64,000 nt of DNA from Verrucomicrobiota bacterium (GCA_003164675.1 PLTX01000044.1:26576-90575); one strand, 5' to 3'. Counted from the first letter of the stretch, positions 36,075 through 46,450 are shown. Program-made: numbers and translations. Notes: generated by a model from the letters alone, not told the origin.

Positions 36075-37802
36075 TCAATAGGGCTTACCGACGCGATAGA
36101 ACTGTTTCTGGGCAGGCGCGGGCAGCGAATTGGTGAGGTCGCGTATTCCGCCATTGCCGATCACGTTGGTGAGCACGGTGGACCAGTTGGTGCCGGACAG
36201 ATCGGGAGCTCGCTGCAGGTAATACACGGCATTGGAGATGGACTGGAAGGAGATCACCGCATTGGTGCCTTGGAACAACTTGGCCGACTTGATGACGGGA
36301 GCGGCGGTGCTCGTCACGCGCAGGCTGTTGGCGTAAAAGTTGTGCCATGCGTCAGACAGGTCTTGAAGGTTATACACCGCGATGCTGTCGATTCCCGAGC
36401 CGGCCGTGCCGGAGAGGGTTCCCGTGACGTTGGTCGAGGCGCCGCTGCTCAGGTTCGACAAGGTGAGCGAGTACGTATCGACGCCGGTCAGATTGAAGTC
36501 AACCTGGAAGCCGCCGGTGTCGTAACCCAACAACGACGGGTTCGCATGACCATCGTAGATGTGCGGGCTGCCGTTGAAATACAGGCTCAGACGTTCCCCG
36601 CTGTTGTAGGCCGACTGGCTGTTGCCTGTGCGGAAGTCAATTCCCACCGCGTCGCCATCGACGAATGAATTCTGGACCTGCATCTCAAAGAGCTGACCCA
36701 CGGCCAATGATCCGCCGTTGAATCCACGCGAGGCGAACACCTGGGCTTGAGAAGGCGCGGCGACGGTATTCGTGTCCGCCGAGATTCCCCAGGCTTGGGG
36801 CCCATTTGGCCCCGTGGTGTCGATCCCCGGCAATGTGCGGGGGTTGCTAGCCCCACAGCAGCCCTGGGTGCAATCATTCGCGTAGAAGTACCCGTTGCCC
36901 GCGAGCACATACATGGTCCACGGGCTGAACCCGTAGCCGCCGTTGAGGCCGGTGGCCCAAGCGTTCGTGTAGGCGACATCGGCTGCGCTATCAGAAGCTT
37001 CGTTGGCGATGTTCGGTTGACCGGGTCCGGTCACGCTCATGCTGTTCCAGTACACGTTTTGATAGCAGTAGCTGGAGGGACTCTCCGTGAACAGCGCTAC
37101 GCTATCGAGTCCCGCACCGGATACGCCATTCAGCGCGCCGGTCGTGGTGACTGAAGCCACGCTGGTCGACGGGTCCAAATTGGAAATCGTGAGAGAGTAG
37201 CTATCCACACCGGTCAGAGTAAAGTCAACTTTGTAGCCTGCGGTGTCCCAGGGCATACCGGTGTCGACGGCGCCATTGGTGGCCGCCGCATCTTTGTCCC
37301 AGATCAACCAGTCTGTGTTGGGGCTGCGGTACAGGTTGAGGCGTTCGCCAGCGCCATGAGACGACATATCGGTGCTGGTGCGAAACTCGATGCCAAGCCC
37401 GCCATCGACGCTGCCGTGTTGAACATAGATTTCGAAAGTCTGACCGACGCTCAATCGGCCACCGGTGAAGCCGCGATAGGCGACCGCGCCAACTTGTGGC
37501 ACGTCATTCGTGCTGCAAAACAGACTGTTGGTGTCGGACGACATGCCCCACGCCACGCCGGAGGTATCGATGCCGGGAGCGGTATGGTTACAGCCATTCA
37601 CGGCATCGTTGACGTAGAAATACCCGTTACTGGCGCAAGGCAGCGGGACGATTGTCCACGCGGTGAACCCATAGCCCCCGTTGGTACCCGACCATCCGCC
37701 GGAGTAGGCTGGATCCGCGGCGCTGTCGAAGGCGACATTGGCGGCGCTCGCCGCAGTGGCCAGCGTAATGATGGCGGTGATGACTAGGCATGCTCTCTTC
37801 AT
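36075..37802 (-). CDS. Exported protein with two copies of the 'NGGYGF' module
   Basis: The 575-residue product has a signal peptide ('ITLATAASA', about residue 20), then two tandem modules of roughly 230-260 residues. Each opens 'A(F/S)DSAAD.AY...W..G.NGGYGF..WT', contains 'GID(T/S).G..WG' and 'F.GG.L.VGQ.FE(I/M).VQ.....G..GI.FRT', and ends 'DSYSL.(I/L)SNL'. A third copy ends the GH5 enzyme at 41408. A short C-terminal domain ('ISNAVYYLQRAPDLSGTNW...QFYRV') follows. ATG 37802 has AGGAG at eight bases. Function unknown; carbohydrate binding is plausible from context. The operator palindrome at 37862 controls it. Confidence 0.8.
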   Translation of the reverse strand: MKRACLVITAIITLATAASAANVAFDSAADPAYSGGWSGTNGGYGFTAWTIVPLPCASNGYFYVNDAVNGCNHTAPGIDTSGVAWGMSSDTNSLFCSTNDVPQVGAVAYRGFTGGRLSVGQTFEIYVQHGSVDGGLGIEFRTSTDMSSHGAGERLNLYRSPNTDWLIWDKDAAATNGAVDTGMPWDTAGYKVDFTLTGVDSYSLTISNLDPSTSVASVTTTGALNGVSGAGLDSVALFTESPSSYCYQNVYWNSMSVTGPGQPNIANEASDSAADVAYTNAWATGLNGGYGFSPWTMYVLAGNGYFYANDCTQGCCGASNPRTLPGIDTTGPNGPQAWGISADTNTVAAPSQAQVFASRGFNGGSLAVGQLFEMQVQNSFVDGDAVGIDFRTGNSQSAYNSGERLSLYFNGSPHIYDGHANPSLLGYDTGGFQVDFNLTGVDTYSLTLSNLSSGASTNVTGTLSGTAGSGIDSIAVYNLQDLSDAWHNFYANSLRVTSTAAPVIKSAKLFQGTNAVISFQSISNAVYYLQRAPDLSGTNWSTVLTNVIGNGGIRDLTNSLPAPAQKQFYRVGKPY

Positions 37803-37861
37803 GTACGCGTCTCCTGTGGGTTGAAAAGCATTTTACTAACCGGCATAAATCCTCATCGAGG

Positions 37862-37896
37862 TGGTATCGATACCATAACATCACTCGGTTTGTCAA
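37862..37896 (-). promoter_or_regulatory. Promoter with LacI-type operator before the NGGYGF protein
   Basis: On the minus strand TTGACA (37891-37896) precedes TGGTATCGATACCA (37862-37875), whose TATCGA occupies the -10 position at 18 bases. The palindrome equals the core of the site at 30411-30424. Confidence 0.7.
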
Positions 37897-37998
37897 AGGA
37901 ATTTTGCGCGTTTTTTCGAATGACCTGAGGAAGGGTGACGATATGTTGCAAGCCAGTCATTGACAACACGCTACAAGATATATTATCGAGAACGCCAC

Positions 37999-38350
37999 AT
38001 GAGCGCCAGCGACCCCAAAATAGCGGCCATGATCGATGACATCGCGCGCGCGACGGGTCTGTCGATACTGACAGTTTCGCGGGCGCTGTCGAACATGGGG
38101 TATGTGTCGGCGCAGCCGCAAGCAGGTCTCGGTGGCGGGCAAGGAGCTCGATTACCAGATGAATATGATGGCGCGCGAGTTCAGCAGCAATCGCACGCTT
38201 CTCTTGGGCCTGATTGCCCCATTTCGCGGATTGTTGGGTACTTTTTTTACTTTGGCTGGGTGTTGCAGGGCGTGCAGCAGGGCGTCTCCGGAACGGGTTG
38301 CCACATGGTCCTCTTCGACGGTCAGTGGGGGGACGTCAATTGCGCTTGAC
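37999..38350 (+). pseudogene. Decayed LacI-family regulator
   Basis: From ATG 37999 the product begins 'MSASDPKIAAMIDDIARATG' and 'LSILTVSRALSNMGYVSA', a helix-turn-helix like that of the regulator at 34855. The frame then shifts at about 38110; 'KELDYQMNMMAREFSSNRTLLLGLIAPFRGLLGT' continues in another frame, and a second shift near 38245 restores 'YFGWVLQGVQQGVSGTGCHMVLFDGQWGD'. A stop follows and the remaining 250 or so residues are absent. Every piece aligns in order with the intact LacI, so this is a paralogue inactivated by two frameshifts and truncation. Confidence 0.85.
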
Positions 38351-38380
38351 AGATTGAGCGCGGATGTGATATCGATACCA
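38346..38380 (+). promoter_or_regulatory. Promoter with LacI-type operator before the GH1 gene
   Basis: TTGACA (38346-38351) is followed by TGATATCGATACCA (38367-38380), one mismatch from the palindrome at 30411 and 37862, with TATCGA at 18 bases in the -10 position. It overlaps the broken end of the LacI pseudogene. Confidence 0.65.
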
Positions 38381-38557
38381 AGACATTCAGAAACTGGTCG
38401 ACGCCACCAATGGATAACGGAGCGCAGTCACGATGAGCGGGAAGACAAGCAAAGAACAACCAAGCCTCGTTCATGACTTGGCGAACCGCAGCGTGGCTGC
38501 GCCTCCATTGGCCTGCGGGTTAGCATTGATCGCGTGGCCGCGGTTGGGGGCCAAGTG

Positions 38558-40045
38558 ATGAGCCAGGCATCAGGCCCAGCCGACGCAGTTGTCTCGCCGC
38601 AGTCCGTCTCGACAGCCCTGCCGCAACCGGAGTTGACGACGCCAACGGTCGTTGTCCCTGTCAAGCGATCCAACGCGCCCCCCGGCGCCTCCAAACTCGG
38701 TCGCGGCCCTCGTCGCCGGAGTTACTGTTTCCCGCGAGCTTTTGCGTGGGGAGTGGCAACGGCGGCGGCGCAAATCGAAGGGGCCGCGTTCGAGGACGGC
38801 AAGGGCGAATCGATCTGGGATCGCTTTGCCAGGGTGCGGAAGATCGACAGGCCGACCGTGGCTTGCGACCATTATCATCGGTATCGCGATGACGTGGCAT
38901 TGCTCGGGCGCTTGGGCATTCCGAACTATCGGTTATCGGTGGCGTGGCCGCGAATTTTCCCCCAGGGGGATGGCGCGCCGAACCCCAAAGGTCTGGAGTT
39001 CTATGACCGATTGATCGACGCGCTGTTGGAAAACGGTGTCACGCCCTGGGTCACCTTGTATCATTGGGACCTGCCGCAGGCGCTCGAAGACCGTGGGGGG
39101 TGGCGAGTCCGCGCCACGCCCCAGGCGTTTGGGCGGTACGCACAACTGGTTGTGCAGCGGCTGGGCGATCGGGTCAAGAACTGGATGTCGATGAACGAGG
39201 TTCTGCGGTTTGTGCCCTGCGGCTACCTGTACGGTTGCGATGCGCCCGGGGCAAAGGAATCCGCCGCGGTCGTCAATCAAATTTATCATCACGCATTGCT
39301 GGCTCACGGTTATGCAGTGGAAGCGGTTCGCGAACTGGGCGGCAAACGGTCGCGCGTTGGGCTCGTTCACAATCCACCGGTGCCCGTGCCGGTGACGGAA
39401 ACAGCAACCGATATCACCGCGGCACGAGCGGAGTATCTGAGGGAAACCGAACAACTGATGGGGCCGTTGTATGGGGGATCCTATACAGCCTCGTTCCTCA
39501 AACGTGCGGGCGCCGATGCGCCGAAGGTCGAGCCGGGCGATCTCGAATTGATTTCACAGAAGACGGACTTTCTTGGTTTGAACGTCTACTTCGGTGAATT
39601 TGTGCGACGGGGATCCAACGGCGAGGCGGAACGGATCGCGCTGCCTTCGCAGTATCCCAAGGCGGACATTTCGTGGCTGAACATCGTGCCCCAGGCCATG
39701 TATTGGGGGATTCGTCACGCCCGCGAAGTCTATGGCGTGGAGACGGTCTACATCACCGAGAATGGCGCGCCGTACGTCGACCAGGTATTGCCGAATGGCG
39801 AAGTCCACGACCTGGGCCGGCGCGAGTATCTGAGAAATCATCTGATCTCGCTGCATCGTGCCATCCATGAGGGGTTTGATGTTCGCGGGTATTTCCTATG
39901 GTCGTTGCTGGACAACTACGAATGGGCGGAGGGGTACGCGAAACGGTTTGGCATGGTCCGCGTTGATTACCGGACGCTTCAGAGAATCCCGAAACTCAGT
40001 GCCGATTGGTACGCGAAGGTAATTGAGGAAAACTGCGTGATCTAG
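38558..40045 (+). CDS. GH1 beta-glucosidase
   Basis: I use ATG 38558 (495 residues); the open frame extends to GTG 38534. After a Pro/Ala-rich leader of about 50 residues the GH1 barrel begins at '[19 protein letters not shown]'. Marks are '[13 protein letters not shown]', '[16 protein letters not shown]', the acid/base E214 in 'SMNEV' (the family norm is NEP) and the nucleophile E401 in 'YITENGAPY', then '[18 protein letters not shown]'. It should hydrolyse beta-linked glucosides such as those from glucan breakdown. No signal peptide is evident, so it is probably cytoplasmic. An operator-bearing promoter precedes it. Confidence 0.92.
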   Translation: MSQASGPADAVVSPQSVSTALPQPELTTPTVVVPVKRSNAPPGASKLGRGPRRRSYCFPRAFAWGVATAAAQIEGAAFEDGKGESIWDRFARVRKIDRPTVACDHYHRYRDDVALLGRLGIPNYRLSVAWPRIFPQGDGAPNPKGLEFYDRLIDALLENGVTPWVTLYHWDLPQALEDRGGWRVRATPQAFGRYAQLVVQRLGDRVKNWMSMNEVLRFVPCGYLYGCDAPGAKESAAVVNQIYHHALLAHGYAVEAVRELGGKRSRVGLVHNPPVPVPVTETATDITAARAEYLRETEQLMGPLYGGSYTASFLKRAGADAPKVEPGDLELISQKTDFLGLNVYFGEFVRRGSNGEAERIALPSQYPKADISWLNIVPQAMYWGIRHAREVYGVETVYITENGAPYVDQVLPNGEVHDLGRREYLRNHLISLHRAIHEGFDVRGYFLWSLLDNYEWAEGYAKRFGMVRVDYRTLQRIPKLSADWYAKVIEENCVI

Positions 40046-40082
40046 GTGTGGCAATGAAGGTCGCGCACCGAGCAGGTCGAAC

Positions 40083-40778
40083 ATGAGCGGCTCATCACGA
40101 TTGGCATTCCGGCCGGCGAGCTCGCATCGTCGGGAAGGTTTCACGCTGATCGAGTTACTGGTGGTCATTGCCATCATCGGCATCCTGGCGGGGATACTGT
40201 TGCCCGCGCTGGGCAAAGCGCAGAAGGTAGCCAAACGGGCGGCCTGCGTGGACAATGTGAAGCAGATAATGCTGGCGTGCCTCATGTACGCAGACGACAA
40301 CGATGAACGTTTGCCTTTCGCGTTCACGATTGGCTATGAGCATCCGTACTATATCCAGTACTCTGGGACAGATCCATGGCTGCAGGATCTCTTAATCCCC
40401 TATAGCGTCAGTATGAAATTCAACATTGGAAAGGTGTTTCGGTGTCCGACTGTTCAAAATGCCAACGGGACTGGCTGGTTGACGGCAACAAGCCAGTCCA
40501 GTTACCGGTATAATTGTTACTGGGCAACGGCGTCTGCCCATGGCACGCATTTGCCTGTGACGGCTCCAGGACGCCGCATTTCGAGTGTGTCCAACGCCTC
40601 GTCGGCAGTTCTTGTCTCGGATATTGCATACACGGATTGGCAGGCCGGCTGGTTCCCACACGACGGGATCAACGCAGGTTACGTGGATGGTCATGTCGGG
40701 TTCGTGACCATGGCCGAATTTGTGGCGCAGGGTAGCGGCGACTTGTTATCCACGTTCTATGCCACCGGTTGGGAGTAG
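40083..40778 (+). CDS. Pseudopilin-like protein with H-x-DG tail
   Basis: The 231-residue product has the type IV prepilin/pseudopilin N-terminus '[28 protein letters not shown]' with cleavage after Gly, then '[26 protein letters not shown]'. The end carries '[19 protein letters not shown]', the H-x8/9-DG processing-associated tail common in Planctomycetota/Verrucomicrobiota. These proteins are thought to be secreted by, or part of, a type II-like system. Its stop is followed after one base by the next start, so it is in one operon with the next genes. Confidence 0.88.
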   Translation: MSGSSRLAFRPASSHRREGFTLIELLVVIAIIGILAGILLPALGKAQKVAKRAACVDNVKQIMLACLMYADDNDERLPFAFTIGYEHPYYIQYSGTDPWLQDLLIPYSVSMKFNIGKVFRCPTVQNANGTGWLTATSQSSYRYNCYWATASAHGTHLPVTAPGRRISSVSNASSAVLVSDIAYTDWQAGWFPHDGINAGYVDGHVGFVTMAEFVAQGSGDLLSTFYATGWE

Positions 40779-40779
40779 C

Positions 40780-41403
40780 ATGAATCGTATTATCAGTTTC
40801 GCAACTGGCTTGACTTGCCTTTGGGGATCAGTGGGAGTTCTTTCGGCGAAAATTGCGGTCGTGGAAGACATTGCTCCTCCGAAATTGATAAATCCGTCGT
40901 TCGAGGAGCAAGGTGAGACGGCTGACCGGGCAGCAGGTTGGGGGCGTTGGGGCGACTGGTTCAACCGCGAGGAAGGCTGGACGCCGGTGCATAGCGGGCA
41001 TTGCATCCTCGCCTACCATCATTGGGAAATTCCCAGTGCCAAGGATTCCGGGGTCTATCAAGATATAGCCGGCGCGGTCAAAGGTGCGTCGTACACGTTT
41101 GGCATTTACGTCAGCGTGGACAAAGCCAAGACTCCCATCAGGGACGCCGTGAGCATCGAGGTGCGTCTGGAATCGACCGTGGACGGGAGCCGGCAAACTA
41201 TTGCCTCCAAGCTGTACAAGGTGGCTGATCTTCCACCGGACGACTGGCAGAAGCTGACCGTGTCCGGTTCCGCGAACAGTGATACGTTGCGAGTGCTGGT
41301 GATTGTGACCCCATCGCCCATGGATGGAACTCGCGGTGGAGCCCTCAGGTTTGACGACGCGTTTCTTGAACCGACCAACTCAATCACGGCGGCACAACAA
41401 TGA
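40780..41403 (+). CDS. Exported carbohydrate-binding-like protein
   Basis: The 207-residue product starts at ATG 40780, one base after the pseudopilin stop. After a signal peptide ('GSVGVLSA', about residue 23) it shows the jelly-roll pattern of CBM4/9-like domains: 'LINPSFEE', '[30 protein letters not shown]', '[26 protein letters not shown]' and '[11 protein letters not shown]'. No catalytic residues are visible. It probably binds polysaccharide at the cell surface. It lies four bases from the following GH5 gene. Confidence 0.75.
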   Translation: MNRIISFATGLTCLWGSVGVLSAKIAVVEDIAPPKLINPSFEEQGETADRAAGWGRWGDWFNREEGWTPVHSGHCILAYHHWEIPSAKDSGVYQDIAGAVKGASYTFGIYVSVDKAKTPIRDAVSIEVRLESTVDGSRQTIASKLYKVADLPPDDWQKLTVSGSANSDTLRVLVIVTPSPMDGTRGGALRFDDAFLEPTNSITAAQQ

Positions 41404-41407
41404 TATC

Positions 41408-43930
41408 ATGAACGCTTCACGACGAACGTTCTCATCGGTGGCAGTTGCCGCCGCGTGCCTGTGGGGCGTTCTGCTCCTTTCGCCAGGGCGGGCTGCCGAT
41501 CCGGATCCGTTTCTGATCGCCAATGGCATCAACATCCGTAATGGCCACGGAACGGGGGATGTTGTCCAGTTGCGCGGTGTGAACCTGGGCAGCTGGCTCA
41601 TTATGGAAGGCTGGATGTGTCCGATGGACTCCTCCGGGGGGCTTACCAACAATTACGCTGTTGTTCAAACTCTCGACAGCCGGTTCGGAGTCAGTACCGA
41701 GCAAAGCTTGATCAGGACTTACCAATATACGTGGATTACGACCAACGACCTCGACAACATTCGGGCGATGGGCATGAACTACATCCGGATGCCGTTCTGG
41801 TGGGGGAATGTCCAAACATTGAGTGGCGCGTGGCGCGGCGACGCCTTCGATCGGATGGATTGGGTCGTGAGCAATGCCTGGCAGCGCGGACTCTACACCA
41901 TCGTCGACTTGCACGGCGCGCCCGGTGGGCAGAACAGCAGCGAATCCACCGGGCGAGAGAACCAGAACCAGTACTGGACAAGCACTGCCGACCAGAACCA
42001 AACGGCCGTCATCTGGTCGAATGTCGCGGCCCACTTCGCAGGTAATCCCGCCGTGGCCGGTTACGACCTTATGAACGAGCCGAGCGGCGCGCCGACGCAA
42101 GCCGCAATCTGGTCCGCGTACAATAGCCTGTACCTGACAGTTCGAGCAGTTGACACCAATCACATGATTATGATGGAGGGATGCTGGACCGGCACGGGCA
42201 CCAGCGGCCAGTCGTTAAACTGGCAGTGGGACGTTCTGCCTCCTCCGTCGACGTATAATTGGAGCAATGTTGTCTACGAGATGCACTCCTACCCGGGCAC
42301 CAACAGCCTGTCGGGTGAGGAAGCGGAAGCCAACAAGCAGGTGAGCGACTTCCAAAACCATCAGTCATGGAATGTTCCCTGCCTCATCGGTGAGTTCAAC
42401 TGTTATGGTACAACGGCCGCGTGGCCGTACTTTGTTCAGCAGTTCGATACGAACGGCATCAGCTGGTCCGTTTGGTCGTATAAAGCCATTCACGGCTCTC
42501 CCCCGGACGGGTGGGGCCTCTACGACCCCGTCGGCACGTGGCCGTCCACTCCGAATATTCAGACCAGTTCGACCACCACCATTTCCAATGACTGGTCAGC
42601 TTGGAGCACGAAGGCGGCCTTTGGGATCAATCCAATGCTCCAACAATACCTGGGGGGACCGCTGGCCGTCGCGGACTCGTACGCCGCCACGTCGGGAGTG
42701 CCCCTGACAGTCGGCAGCAGTGCAGGGATGCTGGCCAACGATTTGGACGTTAACCTGGGCCTGTCCGGGATCCAACTTTCGGCCGTGTTGGTGAGCGGCC
42801 CGACGAATGGTCAACTAACGTTGAACGCGGACGGCTCGTTCTCCTACACCTCAGCGGTCGGCTTCATCGGGGCCGACACGTTCCGCTACAGCGTTTACGA
42901 CGGGTACGTTGATTCCGTGAATATCGCGGATGTGTCGATTCAGGTGAGCGGTTCCGGATCCACGACCTGCGGGATTCTTGCTTCGGATACTGCGAACGAC
43001 CCGGCCTATACCAACGCATACCCGTTAGCCTGGTCCAACGGATTGAATGGGGGATATGGTTTTGGTGCGTGGACCATGAGTCCGGCGAGCAACTCGTCCA
43101 ACGCAGGTTTCTTCATCGGCTCATCCACCAGCAATGGCGTCATCCCCTCCCTGGGAATCGATGTCAACGGCAAATCGTGGGGATTGTATGCCAATACCAA
43201 CGTGTCCCAAGGCACAGCTGTCGCCTTCCGGAGCTTCACGGAAGGCTCGTTGGTCGTCGGCCAGTCATTTAACATCTCGATGGATAACGGGTGGGTCAAC
43301 TCCGGGGGCGGTGCCATGGGCTGGATCCTGCGCACCGGCAACGACACCAACAACAAGAACAATGGCGAGCGCTTTGAGTTTTCCTATCTCGGTGGCGGGA
43401 TCGGCGCATATCAAATCTTCACCAATCCGGCCGCGCCGCCGATTAATACCAGCCTGGGGTATACGGACAATGGAATCACATTGAGCTTCACCTTGACCAG
43501 CGCGGATACGTTTTCGTTGGCGATCGTGGGGAACAACCCGGCCGTTTCCAACACGGTCACGGGCACACTGGGAGGCACGCCTGGATCCGGCATCAATAGC
43601 GTCGCGCTGTACAACCAGTTTGCCGGACAAGGTGCAAATTACGATCTCTATTTCAACAGCATGAGCATTACGGGCTGCGTATCGTCAGTTCCCGCAGGCC
43701 CCTTCAATATCAATTCCTTCCAGGTGCTCAACGGGAGTAATGTGGTTATCGGTTTTGTTACGACAAACGGGGCCTCCTACGCCGTGGAGAGCACGAGCGA
43801 TCTCGTAACCGGAGCTTGGTCCGCCGTGGCGAGCAACATACTGGGGACAGGTGGGATGGTGTCCATCACCAGCTCGGTGCCGCCCAGTGCCACGCAACAG
43901 TTCTACCGTGGCCGGGGCCTCGTTCCGTAG
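41408..43930 (+). CDS. Multi-domain GH5 glucanase with NGGYGF module
   Basis: The 840-residue exported enzyme starts at ATG 41408. Signal peptide to about residue 30 ('SPGRAA'). The GH5 barrel (about 50-410) begins '[21 protein letters not shown]', typical of exo-beta-1,3-glucanase-like GH5 subfamilies. E224 in 'LMNEPSG' is the acid/base and E329 in 'LIGEFNC' the nucleophile. Residues about 418-515 form a cadherin/Ig-like domain ('[17 protein letters not shown]', 'GTFRYSV'-type ending). Residues about 521-745 are an NGGYGF module as in the gene at 36075, and about 750-840 a C-terminal 'QFYRGR' domain. It should cut beta-glucan outside the cell. Confidence 0.88.
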   Translation: MNASRRTFSSVAVAAACLWGVLLLSPGRAADPDPFLIANGINIRNGHGTGDVVQLRGVNLGSWLIMEGWMCPMDSSGGLTNNYAVVQTLDSRFGVSTEQSLIRTYQYTWITTNDLDNIRAMGMNYIRMPFWWGNVQTLSGAWRGDAFDRMDWVVSNAWQRGLYTIVDLHGAPGGQNSSESTGRENQNQYWTSTADQNQTAVIWSNVAAHFAGNPAVAGYDLMNEPSGAPTQAAIWSAYNSLYLTVRAVDTNHMIMMEGCWTGTGTSGQSLNWQWDVLPPPSTYNWSNVVYEMHSYPGTNSLSGEEAEANKQVSDFQNHQSWNVPCLIGEFNCYGTTAAWPYFVQQFDTNGISWSVWSYKAIHGSPPDGWGLYDPVGTWPSTPNIQTSSTTTISNDWSAWSTKAAFGINPMLQQYLGGPLAVADSYAATSGVPLTVGSSAGMLANDLDVNLGLSGIQLSAVLVSGPTNGQLTLNADGSFSYTSAVGFIGADTFRYSVYDGYVDSVNIADVSIQVSGSGSTTCGILASDTANDPAYTNAYPLAWSNGLNGGYGFGAWTMSPASNSSNAGFFIGSSTSNGVIPSLGIDVNGKSWGLYANTNVSQGTAVAFRSFTEGSLVVGQSFNISMDNGWVNSGGGAMGWILRTGNDTNNKNNGERFEFSYLGGGIGAYQIFTNPAAPPINTSLGYTDNGITLSFTLTSADTFSLAIVGNNPAVSNTVTGTLGGTPGSGINSVALYNQFAGQGANYDLYFNSMSITGCVSSVPAGPFNINSFQVLNGSNVVIGFVTTNGASYAVESTSDLVTGAWSAVASNILGTGGMVSITSSVPPSATQQFYRGRGLVP

Positions 43931-43950
43931 ACGCGCTGCCGGTCGGTACG

Positions 43951-44127
43951 ATGACCAAGAAGACCTTTTATTTCCAGCGCCTGCATTCACGGCTTGACCA
44001 AGTCGGAGGAAAGAACGAGTTGCTTACCGTCAAGGATGCAGGACACGATGGGCCGATGTTCGAGACGCCCGAAATCCAGAAGAAAGTCATTTCCTTCCTG
44101 CGTGAATCGGCGCGAGGAGGTAAATGA
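43951..44127 (+). pseudogene. C-terminal remnant of an alpha/beta hydrolase
   Basis: The 58-codon product ends 'KNELLTVKDAGHDGPMFETP' and 'EIQKKVISFLRESARGGK'. 'KDAGHDGPMFETPEIQKKVIxFL' is the last helix and catalytic His region of esterase-type alpha/beta hydrolases in this phylum. The stop overlaps the next GH5 start in ATGA. No nucleophile region remains upstream, where the GH5 gene ends at 43930. I read it as a tail left by a deletion, perhaps kept because it couples translation to the next gene. Confidence 0.6.
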
Positions 44128-46046
44128 CGAACACAGCGTGTACTCAGGGTCGAATACGAATGATTTCTTCCTCACAGCGAGTTGCAATTGTTGCGGCAGT
44201 GACCTTGACGTTATGGCTCTCCGCGTCGTGTGCCAACGCCGAGACCTCACCAAAACCGACAGCACTTCCACCACTCCACGCCAACGGCACGGCCATCGTC
44301 GATGACAAAGGGCAGCCGGTGCTGCTGCGCGGGTGCAACTTGGGCAACTGGTTGCTCAATGAACTGTGGATGATGGAGATGTGGCGTCCGGACGATCCGA
44401 AGGATCAGTGGCAAATGGAGGAGTTGCTGCAACAGCGTTTCGGCGTGGAGGAAAAGGAGCGCCTGCTCGAACTGTATCGGGAGAATTGGATCAAGCGGCG
44501 GGATTTCGACATCATCAAGTCTTGGCGGTTCAATGTGGTGCGACTGCCATTCTACTACGGCCTGCTCGAAGACGACGCCACGCCGGGTCAGCTTCGCCCC
44601 GATGCCTTCCGGTGGCTGGATCGCGCCATCGCGATGGCCGCACAGGCGGGTATCTATGTGATCGTGGACTTGCATGGCGCGCCCGGAGGCCAAAGCACCA
44701 ATCAGTGCACGGGACATGGCGACCAGAACAAGCTCTGGCTGCCGGAGAATAGAAAACGGGCGGCATTCCTCTGGAAAAAGATCGCGGAGCGCTATCGCGA
44801 CAACCCGACCGTTGCGGCCTACGATTTGCTAAACGAACCCTACGGCGACTTCCACGGCGAGCCGCCCGATTTGACCATCGTCACGACCGTGGACGAATTG
44901 GTCCATGCGGTTCGCGAAGTGGATCAAAGGCATTTGATCCTTTGCGCGGGATCCCTCCAAGGAATGGCGATGTATGGGGCTCCGGCTTCCCACGGGTGGA
45001 AGAACGTCGGCTACACGGAACATTTCTATCCCGGTCTGTTCGGTGGCGTCCCGTCATTGGAAACGCACGCGCGGTTTGTCAGTCTCGACTTGCGGGGGAA
45101 AGCGGAGTTGCTCAAGCAATGGAACGTGCCGTTCCTGGCCGGCGAGTTCAATGTGGTGCTCGATAAGGCCGGCGGCGCAGCCATGATGCGGCGCTACTAT
45201 GACATCTATGCCTCGAATGGATGGGCGGCCACGATGTGGTCGTACAAGATCATCAAGCACCAGGGCGGACGTCACCCGGACAACTGGTATATGGTGACGA
45301 ACCGCGACGATCTGAAGATTCCCCACTTCCGCACGGATTCGAAGGAGGAAATTGAGGGCTTCTTCCGGACCATGGGAACCATGGAGTATGCCCAGGATGA
45401 CGGGTTGCGCATCGCGTTGACAAGCCGTCAGCCTCCCGCCCTGACTCTGCACGAGTACCCGGTCGTCTCCGGGCCTGCTCCGCAGGATCGTTTGCCGGAT
45501 AAATGGGAGAGCATCGACATCGGCGAACCGCTTATCAAAGGCGGACAGCGCGTTCTGGCCACGGATTGCCTAGAGGTCTTTGGGGCGGGGCGCGATGTTT
45601 TCGAGGGCAACGATGAATGTCACTTCATTTCGCGGAACGCAGAGGATCATTTTGAACTGAGTGCGAGCCTCACCCCGCCGGTTGACAGCCACACATACGC
45701 CAAGGCGGGGCTGATGTATCGCGCAGATCTCAACGCGGACGCGCCGATCGTGATTGTGAGCTTGAATCCCGATGGCACGTGCACGTTTGCATACCGACGA
45801 AAGGCGGGAGCGCGGATCACCGAGAACCGCATCGTGCCTGCTGGACAAACACGCACCCTCCGTCTCGTCCGCGATGGAACTCGGTTTCAGGCCACCGCTC
45901 TTGATGGTGATGACAAGCCATTGGCCACGCAATCTGCCGACCTGCCCGATCTCGCAGCCGCAAAAGGCAATATCGGACTTTTCGTTCTGAGCCACGAGGC
46001 GATGCTCCTCAGCAAAGCGACTTTCACCGACATCCAACTCCGCTGA
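44124..46046 (+). CDS. Secreted GH5 glucanase
   Basis: The 640-residue product has a signal peptide to 'SCANA' (about residue 39; ATG 44160 is an alternative start). The GH5 barrel opens 'VLLRGCNLGNWLLNELWMMEMW' and carries E238 in 'DLLNEPYGD' (acid/base) and E341 in 'FLAGEFNV' (nucleophile). The last 170 or so residues ('DNWESIDIG...ECHFISRNAEDHFELSASLTP', 'AKAGLMYRADLNADAPIVIVSL') look like a DUF1349/laminin-G-like sugar-binding domain. It probably cooperates with the first GH5. It overlaps the hydrolase tail by four bases. Confidence 0.9.
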   Translation: MTNTACTQGRIRMISSSQRVAIVAAVTLTLWLSASCANAETSPKPTALPPLHANGTAIVDDKGQPVLLRGCNLGNWLLNELWMMEMWRPDDPKDQWQMEELLQQRFGVEEKERLLELYRENWIKRRDFDIIKSWRFNVVRLPFYYGLLEDDATPGQLRPDAFRWLDRAIAMAAQAGIYVIVDLHGAPGGQSTNQCTGHGDQNKLWLPENRKRAAFLWKKIAERYRDNPTVAAYDLLNEPYGDFHGEPPDLTIVTTVDELVHAVREVDQRHLILCAGSLQGMAMYGAPASHGWKNVGYTEHFYPGLFGGVPSLETHARFVSLDLRGKAELLKQWNVPFLAGEFNVVLDKAGGAAMMRRYYDIYASNGWAATMWSYKIIKHQGGRHPDNWYMVTNRDDLKIPHFRTDSKEEIEGFFRTMGTMEYAQDDGLRIALTSRQPPALTLHEYPVVSGPAPQDRLPDKWESIDIGEPLIKGGQRVLATDCLEVFGAGRDVFEGNDECHFISRNAEDHFELSASLTPPVDSHTYAKAGLMYRADLNADAPIVIVSLNPDGTCTFAYRRKAGARITENRIVPAGQTRTLRLVRDGTRFQATALDGDDKPLATQSADLPDLAAAKGNIGLFVLSHEAMLLSKATFTDIQLR

Positions 46047-46351
46047 TCCTCGTGCCGCGAGCGCGACTTCGCATCGCGCGCACCCGTGCTTGTAGAGGCA
46101 GCGTCGTTTTATGTGTTGTCCAAGCATTACTCAACGGTAGCTGCCTTTCTGTCAGCCGATTAGGGTTTGCTTGCTCACACCCGGTATCAGCCGACATTCA
46201 GACACCCGTATTTTGAGGTCAAAGCGCCGCTTCTTGATGTGCTCTCCAATGTGGCGCAGGTTCGCTGGATGCAACGCGGATTTCCATAAATGGCTGATGT
46301 GTTTTGGCTTTTTGCAGGTGAAACCCAGGTGACAAAAAGGCACCGCTGCCA

Positions 46352-46392
46352 ACTGGCATCGGCCAACAAGCATCAAGGTGCAAAACCATGAC
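46352..46392 (+). repeat. 41-base dispersed repeat, copy 2
   Basis: Pairs with 30132-30172 in the same orientation, four mismatches in 41. The two lie on either side of the beta-glucan island. Confidence 0.65.
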
Positions 46393-46421
46393 CAAAGGGG
46401 CCAATAACATTGGTTGGGAGG

Positions 46422-46450
46422 TTGTATTCTTCGGCTCTCCGTGGTATTAT
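46422..46450 (+). promoter_or_regulatory. Sigma-70-like promoter of the LysM gene
   Basis: TTGTAT (46422) and TATTAT (46445) are separated by 17 bases; four of six and five of six consensus positions match. The start codon lies 42 bases downstream. Confidence 0.5.
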
